Positions 51,596-60,650 of a DNA stretch of 64,000 bases are shown here, one piece after another. Under the pieces are notes generated by a model. It was given only the letters and a program-made list of their open reading frames with translations. It had not been told where the DNA came from and made no database searches. How positions within the stretch are numbered: position 1 is the first letter of the stretch; each line of letters starts with the position of its first letter. The stretch spans positions 684,501 through 748,500 of the forward strand of contig NZ_KI912577.1 in NCBI RefSeq assembly GCF_000519085.1, read 5' to 3'. The position numbers were made by a program, and so were the translations under genes. The DNA comes from Methylobacterium sp. 10. GTDB taxonomy: Bacteria; Pseudomonadota; Alphaproteobacteria; Rhizobiales; Beijerinckiaceae.

Positions 51596-51717
51596 CGTGG
51601 CGCCCACCCACATGACATGATCCTGGGGCTAGGAGACGCAAAACGTCACTCTCGTCTTGCGCCCGACCTTGCGCTGCACAAAATGGCGGCTCCCACTGGG
51701 TGTCGGAACACGCGTCT

Positions 51718-52119
51718 ATGATTGGAATGGTGCTGGTCACCCACGGGCTGCTCGCCACCGAGTTCAAGGCTGCACTTGAACACGTGGTCGGCCCGCAAAA
51801 GCAGATCGAGACGATCACGATCGGCCCCGAGGACGATATGGAGCTGCGCAGGCTCGATATCGTCTCCGCCGTGGACCGGGTCGATACCGGCAAAGGCGTC
51901 GTCGTGCTCACCGACATGTTCGGCGGCACGCCGTCCAACCTCGCCTTGTCCTGCATGAATGGCGGGACCGTCGAGGTGGTAGCCGGAATCAACCTTCCAA
52001 TGCTGATCAAGCTCGCCAGCGTACGCGATGCCGAACCCCTGGGGGATGCAGTGCTCCATGCCCAGGAGGCGGGCCGGAAGTACATCAACGTCGCCTCCCG
52101 CGTCCTCGCAGGCAAATAA
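51718..52119 (+). CDS. Mannose-family EIIA-like PTS protein
   Basis: A 133-residue protein from the ATG at 51718. It has the active-site His9 in VLVTHG and the VLTDMFGGTPSNLALS segment of EIIA-Man domains. No EIIB, EIIC or EIID gene is nearby. With the next gene it forms the regulatory, non-transporting PTS of alphaproteobacteria, often called ManX or EIIA-Man. The EI gene (ptsP) is not in the window. Confidence 0.92.
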   Translation: MIGMVLVTHGLLATEFKAALEHVVGPQKQIETITIGPEDDMELRRLDIVSAVDRVDTGKGVVVLTDMFGGTPSNLALSCMNGGTVEVVAGINLPMLIKLASVRDAEPLGDAVLHAQEAGRKYINVASRVLAGK

Positions 52120-52301
52120 CACTTCCGCGAGACGAACGGACTTTCCCAAACATCCTCCGTCGGCTTATCAGGCAAGCGTGGCGATTTCGCGCGGCGTTGT
52201 CCCGGCTCGGCCGTGCCATCACTGGACGAGGATCGGGCCGGGCGCGTCGGGCTAACCGTTGGCGGACCGGCCACAGGGACGGGACAGGGACGGCACAGGC
52301 C

Positions 52302-52625
52302 ATGAGCGACGCTTACGACGACGATGTCGAGCCCGAGATCACGGTCCCGGAGGGCGGTCACCTCCGGATCCTTCCGGTCATCAACCGGCGAGGCCTGCAC
52401 GCGCGAGCCTCTGCCAAGTTCGTACAAACGGTGGAGAAGTTCGAGGCTGCGGTGACCGTCACGCGCTCGGGCGAAACCGTAGGCGGACGTTCCATCATGG
52501 GCCTGCTCACCCTCGGCGCGGCACAGGGCACCTCCATCGCCGTGGTGGCCTCTGGCAGCGATGCCGAAGCCTGCCTCCAAGCCATCACCGACCTCCTCGC
52601 CAACAAGTTCGGCGAGGACGAATAG
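52302..52625 (+). CDS. HPr family phosphocarrier protein
   Basis: A 107-residue protein from the ATG at 52302, slightly longer than classical HPr because of an acidic N-terminal extension (SDAYDDDVEPEI). The phospho-accepting His33 lies in RRGLHARASAKF. Ser64, in GRSIMGLLTLGA, is the site for HprK. It would receive phosphate from the unlinked EI and pass it to the EIIA-Man protein. Confidence 0.93.
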   Translation: MSDAYDDDVEPEITVPEGGHLRILPVINRRGLHARASAKFVQTVEKFEAAVTVTRSGETVGGRSIMGLLTLGAAQGTSIAVVASGSDAEACLQAITDLLANKFGEDE

Positions 52626-52642
52626 GCCGGTCCGGCCTTTAG
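52623..52642. terminator. Weak hairpin between convergent genes
   Basis: AGGCC and GGCCT with a GGTCC loop and a short TTTA tail after the HPr stop. It may act for either gene end. Confidence 0.3.
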
Positions 52643-52664
52643 ATATCCGGAGCTCAGGGGATGG

Positions 52665-53519
52665 TCAGGCCGCCCGGGTCTCGGCCTGCCGCCACACGAT
52701 CGAGCCCGGACCGGCGCCGAGACGCAGGACCGCTGCGACGATGACGCCGTCCTTGCGCGCGAAGTCGACGCTGGTCTGGCGCCTCTGGGCGAAGCGTCGC
52801 GTCACCACCCTGACCATGGACGAGGCGGACGGATCCCGCACGATCGGATTTCCGGACACCTGCGCATCGAAGGAGAGATAGGCCTCCACGGCATCGCGGA
52901 TGCGGAAGGGTTCGGTAATGCGCTCGATCTCGACGCCATCGCGGGTCCACGGCCCGGCGAGCCGCACGCCCACGCGATCCCGCGCCGGCACGACTTGGGC
53001 ATCGGACGCATCCGTCAAAAGGACCGTCTCCTCGGGTGTGGGCACGACGGGGGGCGGTATCATGATCAGCGTCGAGCGGGGGTGGACCGCCCTGACCGCT
53101 GCCCTCAACGCCGCTTCGACTTCATCGAGGAACCCAGGCTCGATGGTGGGCGCGACCACCGGACCGGGCGGGTACCAGCCCTGCGCCCGGCCATTGCCCC
53201 ACAGGCCGTGCGGCATAGAGAGAGGAATGACGCCGCGCAGGCGCGCGCGCTCGCCCTGCCCGCTCCAGGCGAAGGCAAAGACAAGATCGCGGCCGCCGGA
53301 CTCGTGCACGGCGGCAGTGAGCAGGTAGTCGGGGTCCGCGTAGATCGGTTCCGGCCAACGGATGCGGGTAAGGAGCGCGCGCCATGCCTCGACCTCCACC
53401 GGCTCCACCACGTTGGGCCGCCGCAGAACGATGCGACACTCATCAGCATCGATATCCGTCCCGATCCGGCCCGCTTCCACGAACCGGCCTCCCTCGATGA
53501 TGCTCAGCCCCTGTCTCAT
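52665..53519 (-). CDS. Conserved-looking cytoplasmic protein of unknown function
   Basis: A 284-residue protein with no signal peptide or membrane helix. Segments WRALLTRIRWPEPIYADPDY (about 46-65), VVAPTIEPGFLDEVEAALRA and SVDFARKDGVIVAAVLRL are regular and codon use is normal, so it is a real gene. Parts look like a GNAT/FemAB-type acyltransferase scaffold, but no key motif was identified. It is convergent with the HPr gene and follows cobW by 138 bases on the same strand. Confidence 0.7.
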   Translation of the reverse strand: MRQGLSIIEGGRFVEAGRIGTDIDADECRIVLRRPNVVEPVEVEAWRALLTRIRWPEPIYADPDYLLTAAVHESGGRDLVFAFAWSGQGERARLRGVIPLSMPHGLWGNGRAQGWYPPGPVVAPTIEPGFLDEVEAALRAAVRAVHPRSTLIMIPPPVVPTPEETVLLTDASDAQVVPARDRVGVRLAGPWTRDGVEIERITEPFRIRDAVEAYLSFDAQVSGNPIVRDPSASSMVRVVTRRFAQRRQTSVDFARKDGVIVAAVLRLGAGPGSIVWRQAETRAA

Positions 53520-53657
53520 TCGGTGATCCCGCTACCGATACGCCCCAGAATGGGACATCGCTTCCCGCTTTGCAGCCAAGCATGGTATATAGAATCAAAA
53601 TGAATGCCGCCCATCTATTCCCAAAATAGGACGGGTTCAGCCGAGAAGACCACTGAA

Positions 53658-54776
53658 CTAGCCCCCGGGAATCGCCAGCGGATTGGCTGTCAGCGCCGCA
53701 GCATCGGGTGCATCGATCCTCGGACGCCCCAGGAAGGCGTCCCACAGGCCGGTGACGAAAGCCTGATCGAGATCGCGCACGATCAGGACGAGGCGCGAAC
53801 GGTGATCGTCGTCGGGCCATGCGGCGAGCTGGACCGGCATATGGATCACGTGCTGGACGCCGTGGACCACCACGGGACGATCCGGTTCGTCGGCGAGCGC
53901 CACCAGCCCCTTCAAGCGCAGGAGCTTCGGGCCGTGCCCGGACCGCAGGAGATCGAGGAACATCTCGAAAGCCGCCCGCTTCACCGGCACGTCGCTGGTC
54001 AGAGTGAAGGCCCGGATCGCGGCATCGTGCCGGTTCACGTCGTGATGGTGGTGACCGTGATGATGATCGTGGTCCGGGAAGGCTCCGGCGCCGAGCCAAG
54101 CGCGGACATCCTCGCTCTTGCCGTCCAGGCCGAAGAACCCGCCGAGAAGCTCGGACGGCGCCACGTCGGGGCCATGAATGGGCGCCGTGGGATTGAGGGT
54201 CTGGAGGCGGGCGCGCAGGGCGTCGCTGCCGGTGTCGACGAGATCCTCCTTCGCCAGCACGATCCTGTCGGCCACGGCGGCTTGGCGCAGGGCCTCGGGA
54301 TGAGCGTCGAGGGTGGACGCGCCGTTGACCGCATCCACCACGGTGACGACGGCCTGCAGCCGGTACCGCAGGGCGAGGTAGGGGTGGTAGATCAGAGCGT
54401 GGAGTATCGGGGCCGGATCGGCGAGGCCCGTCGTCTCGATGACGACCCGGCGGAACGGCGTGATGCGGCCGTTGTCGCGCTTGCGCAGCAGATCTTCGAG
54501 GGTGGCGATGAGGTCGCCGCGCACGGTGCAGCACAGGCACCCGGCACCGAGCAGGATCATGTCCTCGTCCACCGTCTCGATCAGCAGGTGATCGAGGCCG
54601 ATCTCGCCGAACTCGTTGACGATGACCACGGTGTCCGACAGGGCCGGATCGCGCAGCATCCGGTTGAGGAGCGTGGTCTTGCCGGCCCCGAGGAAGCCGG
54701 TGAGCACCGTGAGCGGGATCGGCTCCGGACGGCGGGGATCGTCGTTCGAAGACGTGAGCGGTGAGGGATTGGCCAT
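53658..54776 (-). CDS. CobW/COG0523 family GTPase, probable metallochaperone
   Basis: A 372-residue protein. P-loop GFLGAGKT (27-34), the metal-binding CxCC motif at Cys80-Cys83 (GAGCLCCTVRGD) and switch NEFGEIGLDH are intact. A His-rich loop (DHDHHHGHHHHDVNRHDA) precedes the C-terminal CobW_C domain. COG0523 proteins deliver zinc, cobalt or other metals to target enzymes. No Zur-box-like sequence or metal riboswitch was recognised upstream, so the metal is not resolved. The His-rich loop suggests zinc. Confidence 0.93.
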   Translation of the reverse strand: MANPSPLTSSNDDPRRPEPIPLTVLTGFLGAGKTTLLNRMLRDPALSDTVVIVNEFGEIGLDHLLIETVDEDMILLGAGCLCCTVRGDLIATLEDLLRKRDNGRITPFRRVVIETTGLADPAPILHALIYHPYLALRYRLQAVVTVVDAVNGASTLDAHPEALRQAAVADRIVLAKEDLVDTGSDALRARLQTLNPTAPIHGPDVAPSELLGGFFGLDGKSEDVRAWLGAGAFPDHDHHHGHHHHDVNRHDAAIRAFTLTSDVPVKRAAFEMFLDLLRSGHGPKLLRLKGLVALADEPDRPVVVHGVQHVIHMPVQLAAWPDDDHRSRLVLIVRDLDQAFVTGLWDAFLGRPRIDAPDAAALTANPLAIPGG

Positions 54777-54807
54777 GGAACCGGCCTACCCCGCCGCCGC
54801 CGCCGGC

Positions 54808-56316
54808 TCAATCCTCGGCGGATCGCGCAGCGGAGGTCTTGCTAATGCCGGATGCCTTGGCGGCGCTCTTCGCAGGCTTCGCAGCGGGCTTGACTGCGGA
54901 CTTGTCCGCAGCCTTCGCCGCAGGCTTTTCCGGGGCCTTGTGGGCCGGCTTCGTCGCGGCTTTCGCAGCGGGCTTCTTGCCGGCATCGGCCTTGGCGGAG
55001 GATCTCGCGCCCCCCGCGATCACCGGCGTCGTCTCCACCGGAGCATAGGCGCTGGCGGTGGCGGGCACGGCGCCCTTGCCGTTCGCGACCGGCTTGGCGA
55101 GCCTCGATGCCTCGCGCTTGGCGTTCGCGGCCTCGAGCTTCGTCTTGCGGGCCTCCGCGATTTTGGCGGCGCGTTCCGCCTTCTCGGCCTCGGCCTGCTC
55201 GTTCAGGGCAATGGCGCCTTCAGCCGGATCGCGGCCAATCCACACCAGGATCGGTTGCAGGGGCGCGCGCGGCGGTAGGGCGCGCCCCTTCAGGGAGCCG
55301 TTGTTGAGGGTCGCGAAGGCGAGAGCCGAGCCCACGGGCGCAGCAGCGGCCAGGATCGAGGCATTCTCGCTGCCGGCCTGCGAGGCGATGGGGCCCGGGC
55401 CTTCGTCCACCGGCAGGGCCTTGCGCTTGTCGCAGATATAGGGGCGCAGGTCCGGCGGCTCGGAGATGGCGGAAGCGGGCAGGGAATCGATGGTTGGCGC
55501 GGTCCATCCTGCCGATTGGCCAAAGCCGTAATCGAACAGGTCGGACGCTTTGAGGTCGCGCTCGCGGGCGCTCGGCTGGCCCATGACGATGGTGATGAGA
55601 CGGCGGCCGTTGCGGGTGGCGCTGGCCACCACGTTGAAACCGCCCGAACAGATGAAGCCGGTCTTCATGCCGTCGGCCCCGGCATAGCGGCCGAGCAGGC
55701 CGTTGTGGTTGGCCATGATCGACTTGCCGAACTGGATCGCGCTGATCGAGAACAGGGCGCGGTTGTCGGGAAAGTCGCGGATCAATGCCCGGCCGAGCAC
55801 CGCCATGTCCCGGGCCGAGGTCCATTGCCGGGCGTCTGGAAGGCCGTTGGGATTGGTCCAGCGGCTCTCGCGCATGCCGATCCGGGCGGCGGTCTCGTTC
55901 ATGAGCGCGGCGAAGCCTTCGACGGAGCCGCCGAGATTCTCGCCGATCGCCCAGGCGACATCGTTGGCCGACTTGACCATGATGATCTTCAGGGCGTTGT
56001 CGAGGGTTAGCTGCGTGCCCGGACGGAACCCCATCTTCGAGGGCGGTTCGGCGGCGGCGGCGGGCGAGATGGTAATGAGCGAGTCGAGAGAGACCTTGCC
56101 CTGCCGCACCATGTCGAGGGCGACGTAGGCAGTCATCAGCTTGGTGATGGAGGCGGGGAACCACGGGTCGGTGGCACCCTGAGCGTAGATGATCTTGCCG
56201 GAATCGACCTCGACCACGAGGATCGGCGCCGTCACCGCGCCGGCCGCACCCGCTCCGAGCAATCCCGCAGCCGTGGCGAGACCAAGGACGAGGCGGCGCA
56301 ACAATCGGTTCGACAT
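54808..56316 (-). CDS. D-alanyl-D-alanine carboxypeptidase (DacF/PBP5-like) with basic tail
   Basis: A 502-residue protein starting at ATG 56314-56316. A signal peptide (about 9-27) precedes the penicillin-binding domain with SITK (Ser56-Lys59), SAN (116-118) and KTG (218-220). Residues about 430-500 form a Lys/Ala-rich, histone-H1-like tail (AGKKPAAKAATKPAHKAPEK). It trims pentapeptides in the periplasm. The tail may bind anionic polymers or peptidoglycan, an inference. It is convergent with no gene and divergent from queE. Confidence 0.93.
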   Translation of the reverse strand: MSNRLLRRLVLGLATAAGLLGAGAAGAVTAPILVVEVDSGKIIYAQGATDPWFPASITKLMTAYVALDMVRQGKVSLDSLITISPAAAAEPPSKMGFRPGTQLTLDNALKIIMVKSANDVAWAIGENLGGSVEGFAALMNETAARIGMRESRWTNPNGLPDARQWTSARDMAVLGRALIRDFPDNRALFSISAIQFGKSIMANHNGLLGRYAGADGMKTGFICSGGFNVVASATRNGRRLITIVMGQPSARERDLKASDLFDYGFGQSAGWTAPTIDSLPASAISEPPDLRPYICDKRKALPVDEGPGPIASQAGSENASILAAAAPVGSALAFATLNNGSLKGRALPPRAPLQPILVWIGRDPAEGAIALNEQAEAEKAERAAKIAEARKTKLEAANAKREASRLAKPVANGKGAVPATASAYAPVETTPVIAGGARSSAKADAGKKPAAKAATKPAHKAPEKPAAKAADKSAVKPAAKPAKSAAKASGISKTSAARSAED

Positions 56317-56710
56317 CAGGCCCGTCTCGAAAGGGAACGCCCCGACGCCATCACGGCCGGTCCGTCCGAAGAAAAATAGCGCACCGGCCGAGCTTTGGCG
56401 AGGGATGCCAGCCTTCGGCCAGCCCTGCGAGAAGGCTTGGCGCGAATGCCCATCAACGCCGTCTCCGTGGCGAGACCATGGCGATGCGACCGGACGATTG
56501 ATGCATTGCACAGGCCCGTCCGGGCGGGCCGGACCGGACGTGCTGCGTGCGGATGACGGGCGTTGCCGCGTGCGCATGGTTGCGTTGGGCCCTGCCCCAT
56601 GGCCTCGGAGCGGGGAGGCGTCTATGGGCTTCACATCACGTCGCGATGTTGGAGGCAGGCCGTTCCCATTGCGGGACGGGGGCCTTCGGGGGAGATCGGC
56701 TGAGAGAGCG
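56317..56710. other. Intergenic region between dacF-like gene and queE
   Basis: These 394 bases hold no convincing gene. Frames in it are extensions of shadow ORFs. The promoters of both divergent genes must lie here. I looked for a preQ1 riboswitch before queE and saw none. Confidence 0.4.
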
Positions 56711-57343
56711 ATGGGCTACGCGGTCAAGGAACTGTTCCACACCCTCCAGGGCGAGGGGGCCCAGGCGGGCCGGGCCGCGGTGTTCTGCCGGTTTGCCGGC
56801 TGCAATCTCTGGTCCGGCCGCGAGGAGGACCGCGCCACGGCCGCCTGCACCTTCTGCGACACGGACTTTATCGGCATGGACGGCGAGGGCGGTGGGCGCT
56901 TTTCGACGCCTGAGGCTCTGGCCGACGCCATCGCCGCCACCTGGGAGGGCGGCGCTTCTCACCATTACGTGGTCTTCACCGGCGGCGAGCCGCTGCTGCA
57001 GCTCGACCCCGCCCTGATCGCAGCGATGCATGTGCGCGACTTCGAGATCGCGGTGGAGACCAACGGCACGTTGGCAGCCCCCGAGGGGATCGACTGGATC
57101 TGCGTGAGCCCGAAAGCGGGCAATGCCCTGGTCCAGACCACCGGACACGAATTGAAGCTGGTCTACCCGCAGGACGAGGCCCTCCCCGAGCGCTTCGCCG
57201 CTCTCGACTTCCGCCACCACTGGCTCCAGCCCATGGACGGACCCGACCGCCTTGCTCATACCCGGGCGGCGGTAGAGTATTGCCGCCACGACGCGCGCTG
57301 GCGGCTGTCGCTGCAGACCCACAAGATCATTGGCATTCCATGA
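56711..57343 (+). CDS. queE: 7-carboxy-7-deazaguanine synthase
   Basis: A 210-residue radical-SAM enzyme from the ATG at 56711. The unusual cluster motif is C-x14-C-x2-C (Cys31, Cys46, Cys49), together with VFTGGEPLLQLD and VETNGT. It ring-contracts carboxytetrahydropterin to CDG in queuosine synthesis. queD starts 49 bases downstream. Confidence 0.95.
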   Translation: MGYAVKELFHTLQGEGAQAGRAAVFCRFAGCNLWSGREEDRATAACTFCDTDFIGMDGEGGGRFSTPEALADAIAATWEGGASHHYVVFTGGEPLLQLDPALIAAMHVRDFEIAVETNGTLAAPEGIDWICVSPKAGNALVQTTGHELKLVYPQDEALPERFAALDFRHHWLQPMDGPDRLAHTRAAVEYCRHDARWRLSLQTHKIIGIP

Positions 57344-57392
57344 CCGTCATCCGGCCGCCCCGTCGCGTTCCGATTTTATAGAGTCCTCGTCC

Positions 57393-57752
57393 ATGAAGAT
57401 CACCCAAGCCTTCACCTTCGAGGCGGCGCATCGCCTTCCCAACGTGCCCGAGACACATCGCTGCCATCGGATGCACGGGCATTCCTACCGGGTCGAGCTG
57501 ACGATCTCCGGCGCCGTGGACCCGGCGACGGGCTGGGTGGTGGACTTCTTCGACGTGGAGCACGCCTTCGCGCCGATCCTGGCCCAGCTCGACCATTACT
57601 GCCTCAACGAGGTCGAGGGGTTGGAGAACCCTACCGCCGAGCATATCGCGGCCTGGATCTGGCATCGGACGAAGCCCGCCCTGCCCGGCCTGTCGGCGGT
57701 CAAGGTGATGGAGACGCCGATGTCCTGGGCCGAATACGAAGGCGAAGCCTGA
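57393..57752 (+). CDS. queD: 6-carboxy-5,6,7,8-tetrahydropterin synthase
   Basis: A 119-residue protein of the PTPS family from the ATG at 57393. The zinc His residues are His13, His28 and His30 (AAHRLP and MHGHSY), and the catalytic Cys is Cys24. A Glu in [13 protein letters not shown] completes the family pattern. It makes CPH4 from dihydroneopterin triphosphate. It sits between queE and queC, 2 bases before queC. Confidence 0.95.
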   Translation: MKITQAFTFEAAHRLPNVPETHRCHRMHGHSYRVELTISGAVDPATGWVVDFFDVEHAFAPILAQLDHYCLNEVEGLENPTAEHIAAWIWHRTKPALPGLSAVKVMETPMSWAEYEGEA

Positions 57753-57754
57753 CG

Positions 57755-58465
57755 ATGAGCGACGACGGCGCGCTGGTCCTGCTCTCGGGCGGACAGGATT
57801 CCACAACCTGCCTCGCCTGGGCGCTGGAGCGCTTTCCCCGGGTGGAGACCCTGGGCTTCGACTACAACCAGCGCCACCGGGTCGAGCTCGACAGGCGGGC
57901 ACCCCTGCGCGAGACGATGGCGGCCATGAACCCGGCCTGGTTCCGGCGTCTGGGCCGCGACCACACCATCGCCCTCGATGCTCTGGGCAAGGTCTCCGAG
58001 ACCGCGCTCACCCGCAGCACCGAGATCGCCTTCGAGGCGGGCGGCCTGCCCAACACCTTCGTGCCCGGCCGCAACATCATCTTCCTGACCTTCGCCGCGG
58101 CCCTAGCCTACCGCCGGTCCCTGGGCCACATCGTCGGCGGCATGTGCGAGACGGATTACTCCGGTTATCCCGATTGCCGCGACGACACGATCAAGGCGCT
58201 CCAGGTGGCGCTGAACCTCGGCATGGACCGCCGCTTCGTCCTCCACACGCCCCTCATGTGGATCGACAAGGCCAAGACATGGAAGATGGCCAAGGACCTC
58301 GGCGGCCAGCCTCTGGTGGACCTCATCGTCGAGGACACCCACACCTGCTACCTTGGTACGCGTGGGGAACGCCACGCCTGGGGCTACGGCTGCGGCACCT
58401 GCCCCGCCTGCGACCTGCGGGCGAAGGGCCATGCCAAGTTCGTGGCCGAGGCGGTGACGGAGTAG
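57755..58465 (+). CDS. queC: 7-cyano-7-deazaguanine synthase
   Basis: A 236-residue ATP-dependent enzyme with the PP-loop SGGQDST (11-17) and the C-terminal zinc site formed by Cys residues in THTCYLG and [12 protein letters not shown]. It converts CDG to preQ0. It is the last gene of queE-queD-queC; the later step is encoded by queG at 28374-29522. Confidence 0.96.
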   Translation: MSDDGALVLLSGGQDSTTCLAWALERFPRVETLGFDYNQRHRVELDRRAPLRETMAAMNPAWFRRLGRDHTIALDALGKVSETALTRSTEIAFEAGGLPNTFVPGRNIIFLTFAAALAYRRSLGHIVGGMCETDYSGYPDCRDDTIKALQVALNLGMDRRFVLHTPLMWIDKAKTWKMAKDLGGQPLVDLIVEDTHTCYLGTRGERHAWGYGCGTCPACDLRAKGHAKFVAEAVTE

Positions 58466-59089
58466 AGTGGGCGCCTGCGCCGTCGCGGACAGCGGGACCC
58501 CCTTCGCCGTGCCGGCCTTCCCCTGCCTTTTCGCGCACGAGACGATCAACGACATCCGTCCTGTCTCAGGACTGGATTCAGGCGTATCTCAAATCTTCGA
58601 TCAAAAGATCATAGAAATCGTAGGATAATTGACAGTTGATTCTTCATCGGTGAAAAAGGATTCGGCGCCATTGCACGACCGGAGGGTGCCGTGCTGGAAA
58701 TCATATTTTGGATCTCTGCCTTTGTTTCGATTTTTGGCAGCATCGGGCTGATTGTTATATTTCTATGGCCTGAGAAGCGTCAGCATATTGAGTGGGACGA
58801 TCACTCCACCGATTGAATGAATACTATAAGAACGCCCGTCCCTTAAAATAGATCTTCGGGACAAGAACATCGGCCCGGATGCCCGATTTCGTCGAATTGG
58901 TCTTGCGTTCCAAGCCAACGCGTTTGTCGAGTGCGCCCGGGGGCGCATGTCCGCCTCGGTGACATCGGCCCATAGGATATCGCTGGTATTGCCCGCATCC
59001 TCGCTGAGCGAGTTGGTGACCGGCCCGCCCGCGGATCGGCTCGGCGAATTCGTCGACCATCATCCCTCGTCGCCCCGGATGGCCGGAGG
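58466..59089. other. Gap between queC and the exopolysaccharide genes
   Basis: This 624-base gap holds the small membrane ORF at 58691-58816. The remaining 58817-59089 has stretches with protein-like composition on both strands, but no start codon or recognised domain supports a gene. A TTGACA-like motif near 58629 is without a matching -10. Confidence 0.45.
58691..58816 (+). CDS. Possible 41-residue single-membrane-span protein
   Basis: A GTG at 58691 follows GGAGG by 5 bases and opens a 41-codon frame ending TGA at 58814-58816. The product has one hydrophobic segment (IIFWISAFVSIFGSIGLIVI, about 4-23) and a charged C-terminus (WPEKRQHIEWDDHSTD), a typical small membrane-peptide layout. The codon use is AT-richer than neighbours. 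Function unknown. The start signal and hydrophobicity make this better supported than a random frame. Confidence 0.55.
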   Translation: MLEIIFWISAFVSIFGSIGLIVIFLWPEKRQHIEWDDHSTD

Positions 59090-60547
59090 TTACCGAGCGC
59101 CCTTGGCGCCCAGGACCGCCGAGACCGTCCCCATCAGGATGTAGAGGTCGAGCCACGGCGACCAGTTGCGAATATAGTAGGTGTCCTGGCTGCGCTGGAC
59201 GTGAAGATCGCCGTCGCTTCTCGACGATATTTGCCAGAGGCCGGTCAGGCCGGGCGGCACGCTGGTGCGAAGCGCGCGGAAATCGGGATCGAACCCATCC
59301 ATGTGATAGGCGGGAAACGGCCTCGGGCCGACGAGGCTCATGTCGCCACGCAGGACGTTCCAGAGCTGGGGCAGTTCGTCCAGGCTCGTGCGTCGGATGA
59401 AATGCCCGACCTTCGGCAAGATCCGCGGATCGGCGGAGAGCTTGAAGAAGCGCTGCCATTCCTCGCGGGCCACCGGGCAGGATTCGAGATGGGCGTGCAA
59501 CCGGCGCTCCGCGTCGGAATACATCGTCCGCAACTTCAGGACCCGGATCGGCCGTCCATGCCGTCCCACGCGGATCTGGACATAGAACGGGCTGCCCGGA
59601 TCGAGGCTGCGGATCGTCGCGGCAAGGATCGCGATCACCGGAAGGGCCAGGATTAGACCGAGGCCAGCCAGGGTGCAGTCGATCACGCGCTTGAGGGCGA
59701 GGTTGCGCGGCCGGTACAGCTCGCGCCGAATCTCGAGGCCGATGGCGCTGCCGAGGGGCTGCACCTGAACCCACATGTTCTGCAACTCGTGGATCTGTTG
59801 GGCCAGCACCGTGCGCGGAGCGGGAGCCCGGCCCGTCCCCTTGCCATCATACAGGGCGAGGGTGGCGCAGGACGAAAACAGCAGCACCTCCACGGGCACC
59901 GCCGGGGTCTCGTCGATCATGCCGAGGATGGGCAGCCCCTCCATCCGGACCGGCTCCTGCCCGCGCTCGGCGAGGAAGCCCACCGGCCGAAATCCCAGTT
60001 CGGGCTGGGCGAGGAGTGTATCGGCCAGGCTGCGCCCGGCGGTGTCGGCCCCCACGATCACGGTGAGAGCCCCCCAGAGCTTCCACCGGATCAGCATGCT
60101 CCGCAGCGCGGATTCGCCATAGAAGCCGATCACCACCAAGAGTGCCGCCACCGCCGCGATATCGGCGACGCCCCGCGCCGACGGCCCCTGAGCGCTCATG
60201 ACCAGGAGGCAGCTGATCGCGTAGATGCAGACCCCGAGGACGCGCAGCCGCAACCGCTCCGGCGGGCTCGGCCCGTAGCTGGAATACAGCCCGAACACCG
60301 CCAGGATGAGCACGACGCCGACGGGGGGAATCGGCATCGGGGCGGAGGGGCCCAACCAATCCGTCATTGGCAGCCAGCCGGTCAGCAGCCAGGGCACGAG
60401 GCCCGCCACGCCTGAGAAGAACATGTCCCCCCCGACCAGAACCGCCGTGACGATGCTCCGCCGCCGTACCGGCCGGAGTTTGGCCTCCACCGGTTTGGTC
60501 CGCTCGACCGCAGGGCCCGCAAGGATAATGCTGTCGGTGGTGCTCAT
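59090..60547 (-). CDS. ExoY/WbaP-type undecaprenyl-phosphate sugar transferase
   Basis: A 485-residue protein from the ATG at 60545-60547. Several N-terminal membrane helices (about 28-130) and a central CoA-binding-like region are followed by the bacterial sugar transferase domain (about 285-480; KRVIDCTLAGLGLILALPVI, VLKLRTMYSDAE, LDELPQLWNVLRGDMSLVGP). It loads the first sugar phosphate on undecaprenyl phosphate to start exopolysaccharide synthesis. It is the last gene of the minus-strand cluster. Confidence 0.93.
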   Translation of the reverse strand: MSTTDSIILAGPAVERTKPVEAKLRPVRRRSIVTAVLVGGDMFFSGVAGLVPWLLTGWLPMTDWLGPSAPMPIPPVGVVLILAVFGLYSSYGPSPPERLRLRVLGVCIYAISCLLVMSAQGPSARGVADIAAVAALLVVIGFYGESALRSMLIRWKLWGALTVIVGADTAGRSLADTLLAQPELGFRPVGFLAERGQEPVRMEGLPILGMIDETPAVPVEVLLFSSCATLALYDGKGTGRAPAPRTVLAQQIHELQNMWVQVQPLGSAIGLEIRRELYRPRNLALKRVIDCTLAGLGLILALPVIAILAATIRSLDPGSPFYVQIRVGRHGRPIRVLKLRTMYSDAERRLHAHLESCPVAREEWQRFFKLSADPRILPKVGHFIRRTSLDELPQLWNVLRGDMSLVGPRPFPAYHMDGFDPDFRALRTSVPPGLTGLWQISSRSDGDLHVQRSQDTYYIRNWSPWLDLYILMGTVSAVLGAKGAR

Positions 60548-60650
60548 GGGAAGCCATTCCGGAAGCTCGAGGCCATGCTGGCCCTGGAACGAGAGGAGGC
60601 CGGATACCGTCGCGACGGGGCCAACGCCCGGCACGGCCCGGGAGTGGGCA

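Noticed and set aside
56317..56710. Possible preQ1 riboswitch before queE
   Set aside because: No conserved preQ1-I or preQ1-II core was found by eye; a covariance-model search would settle it.
58620..58690. TTGACA-like element as a promoter for the 41-residue ORF
   Set aside because: The -10 position at 17-base spacing reads GAAAAA-like sequence, not a good match.
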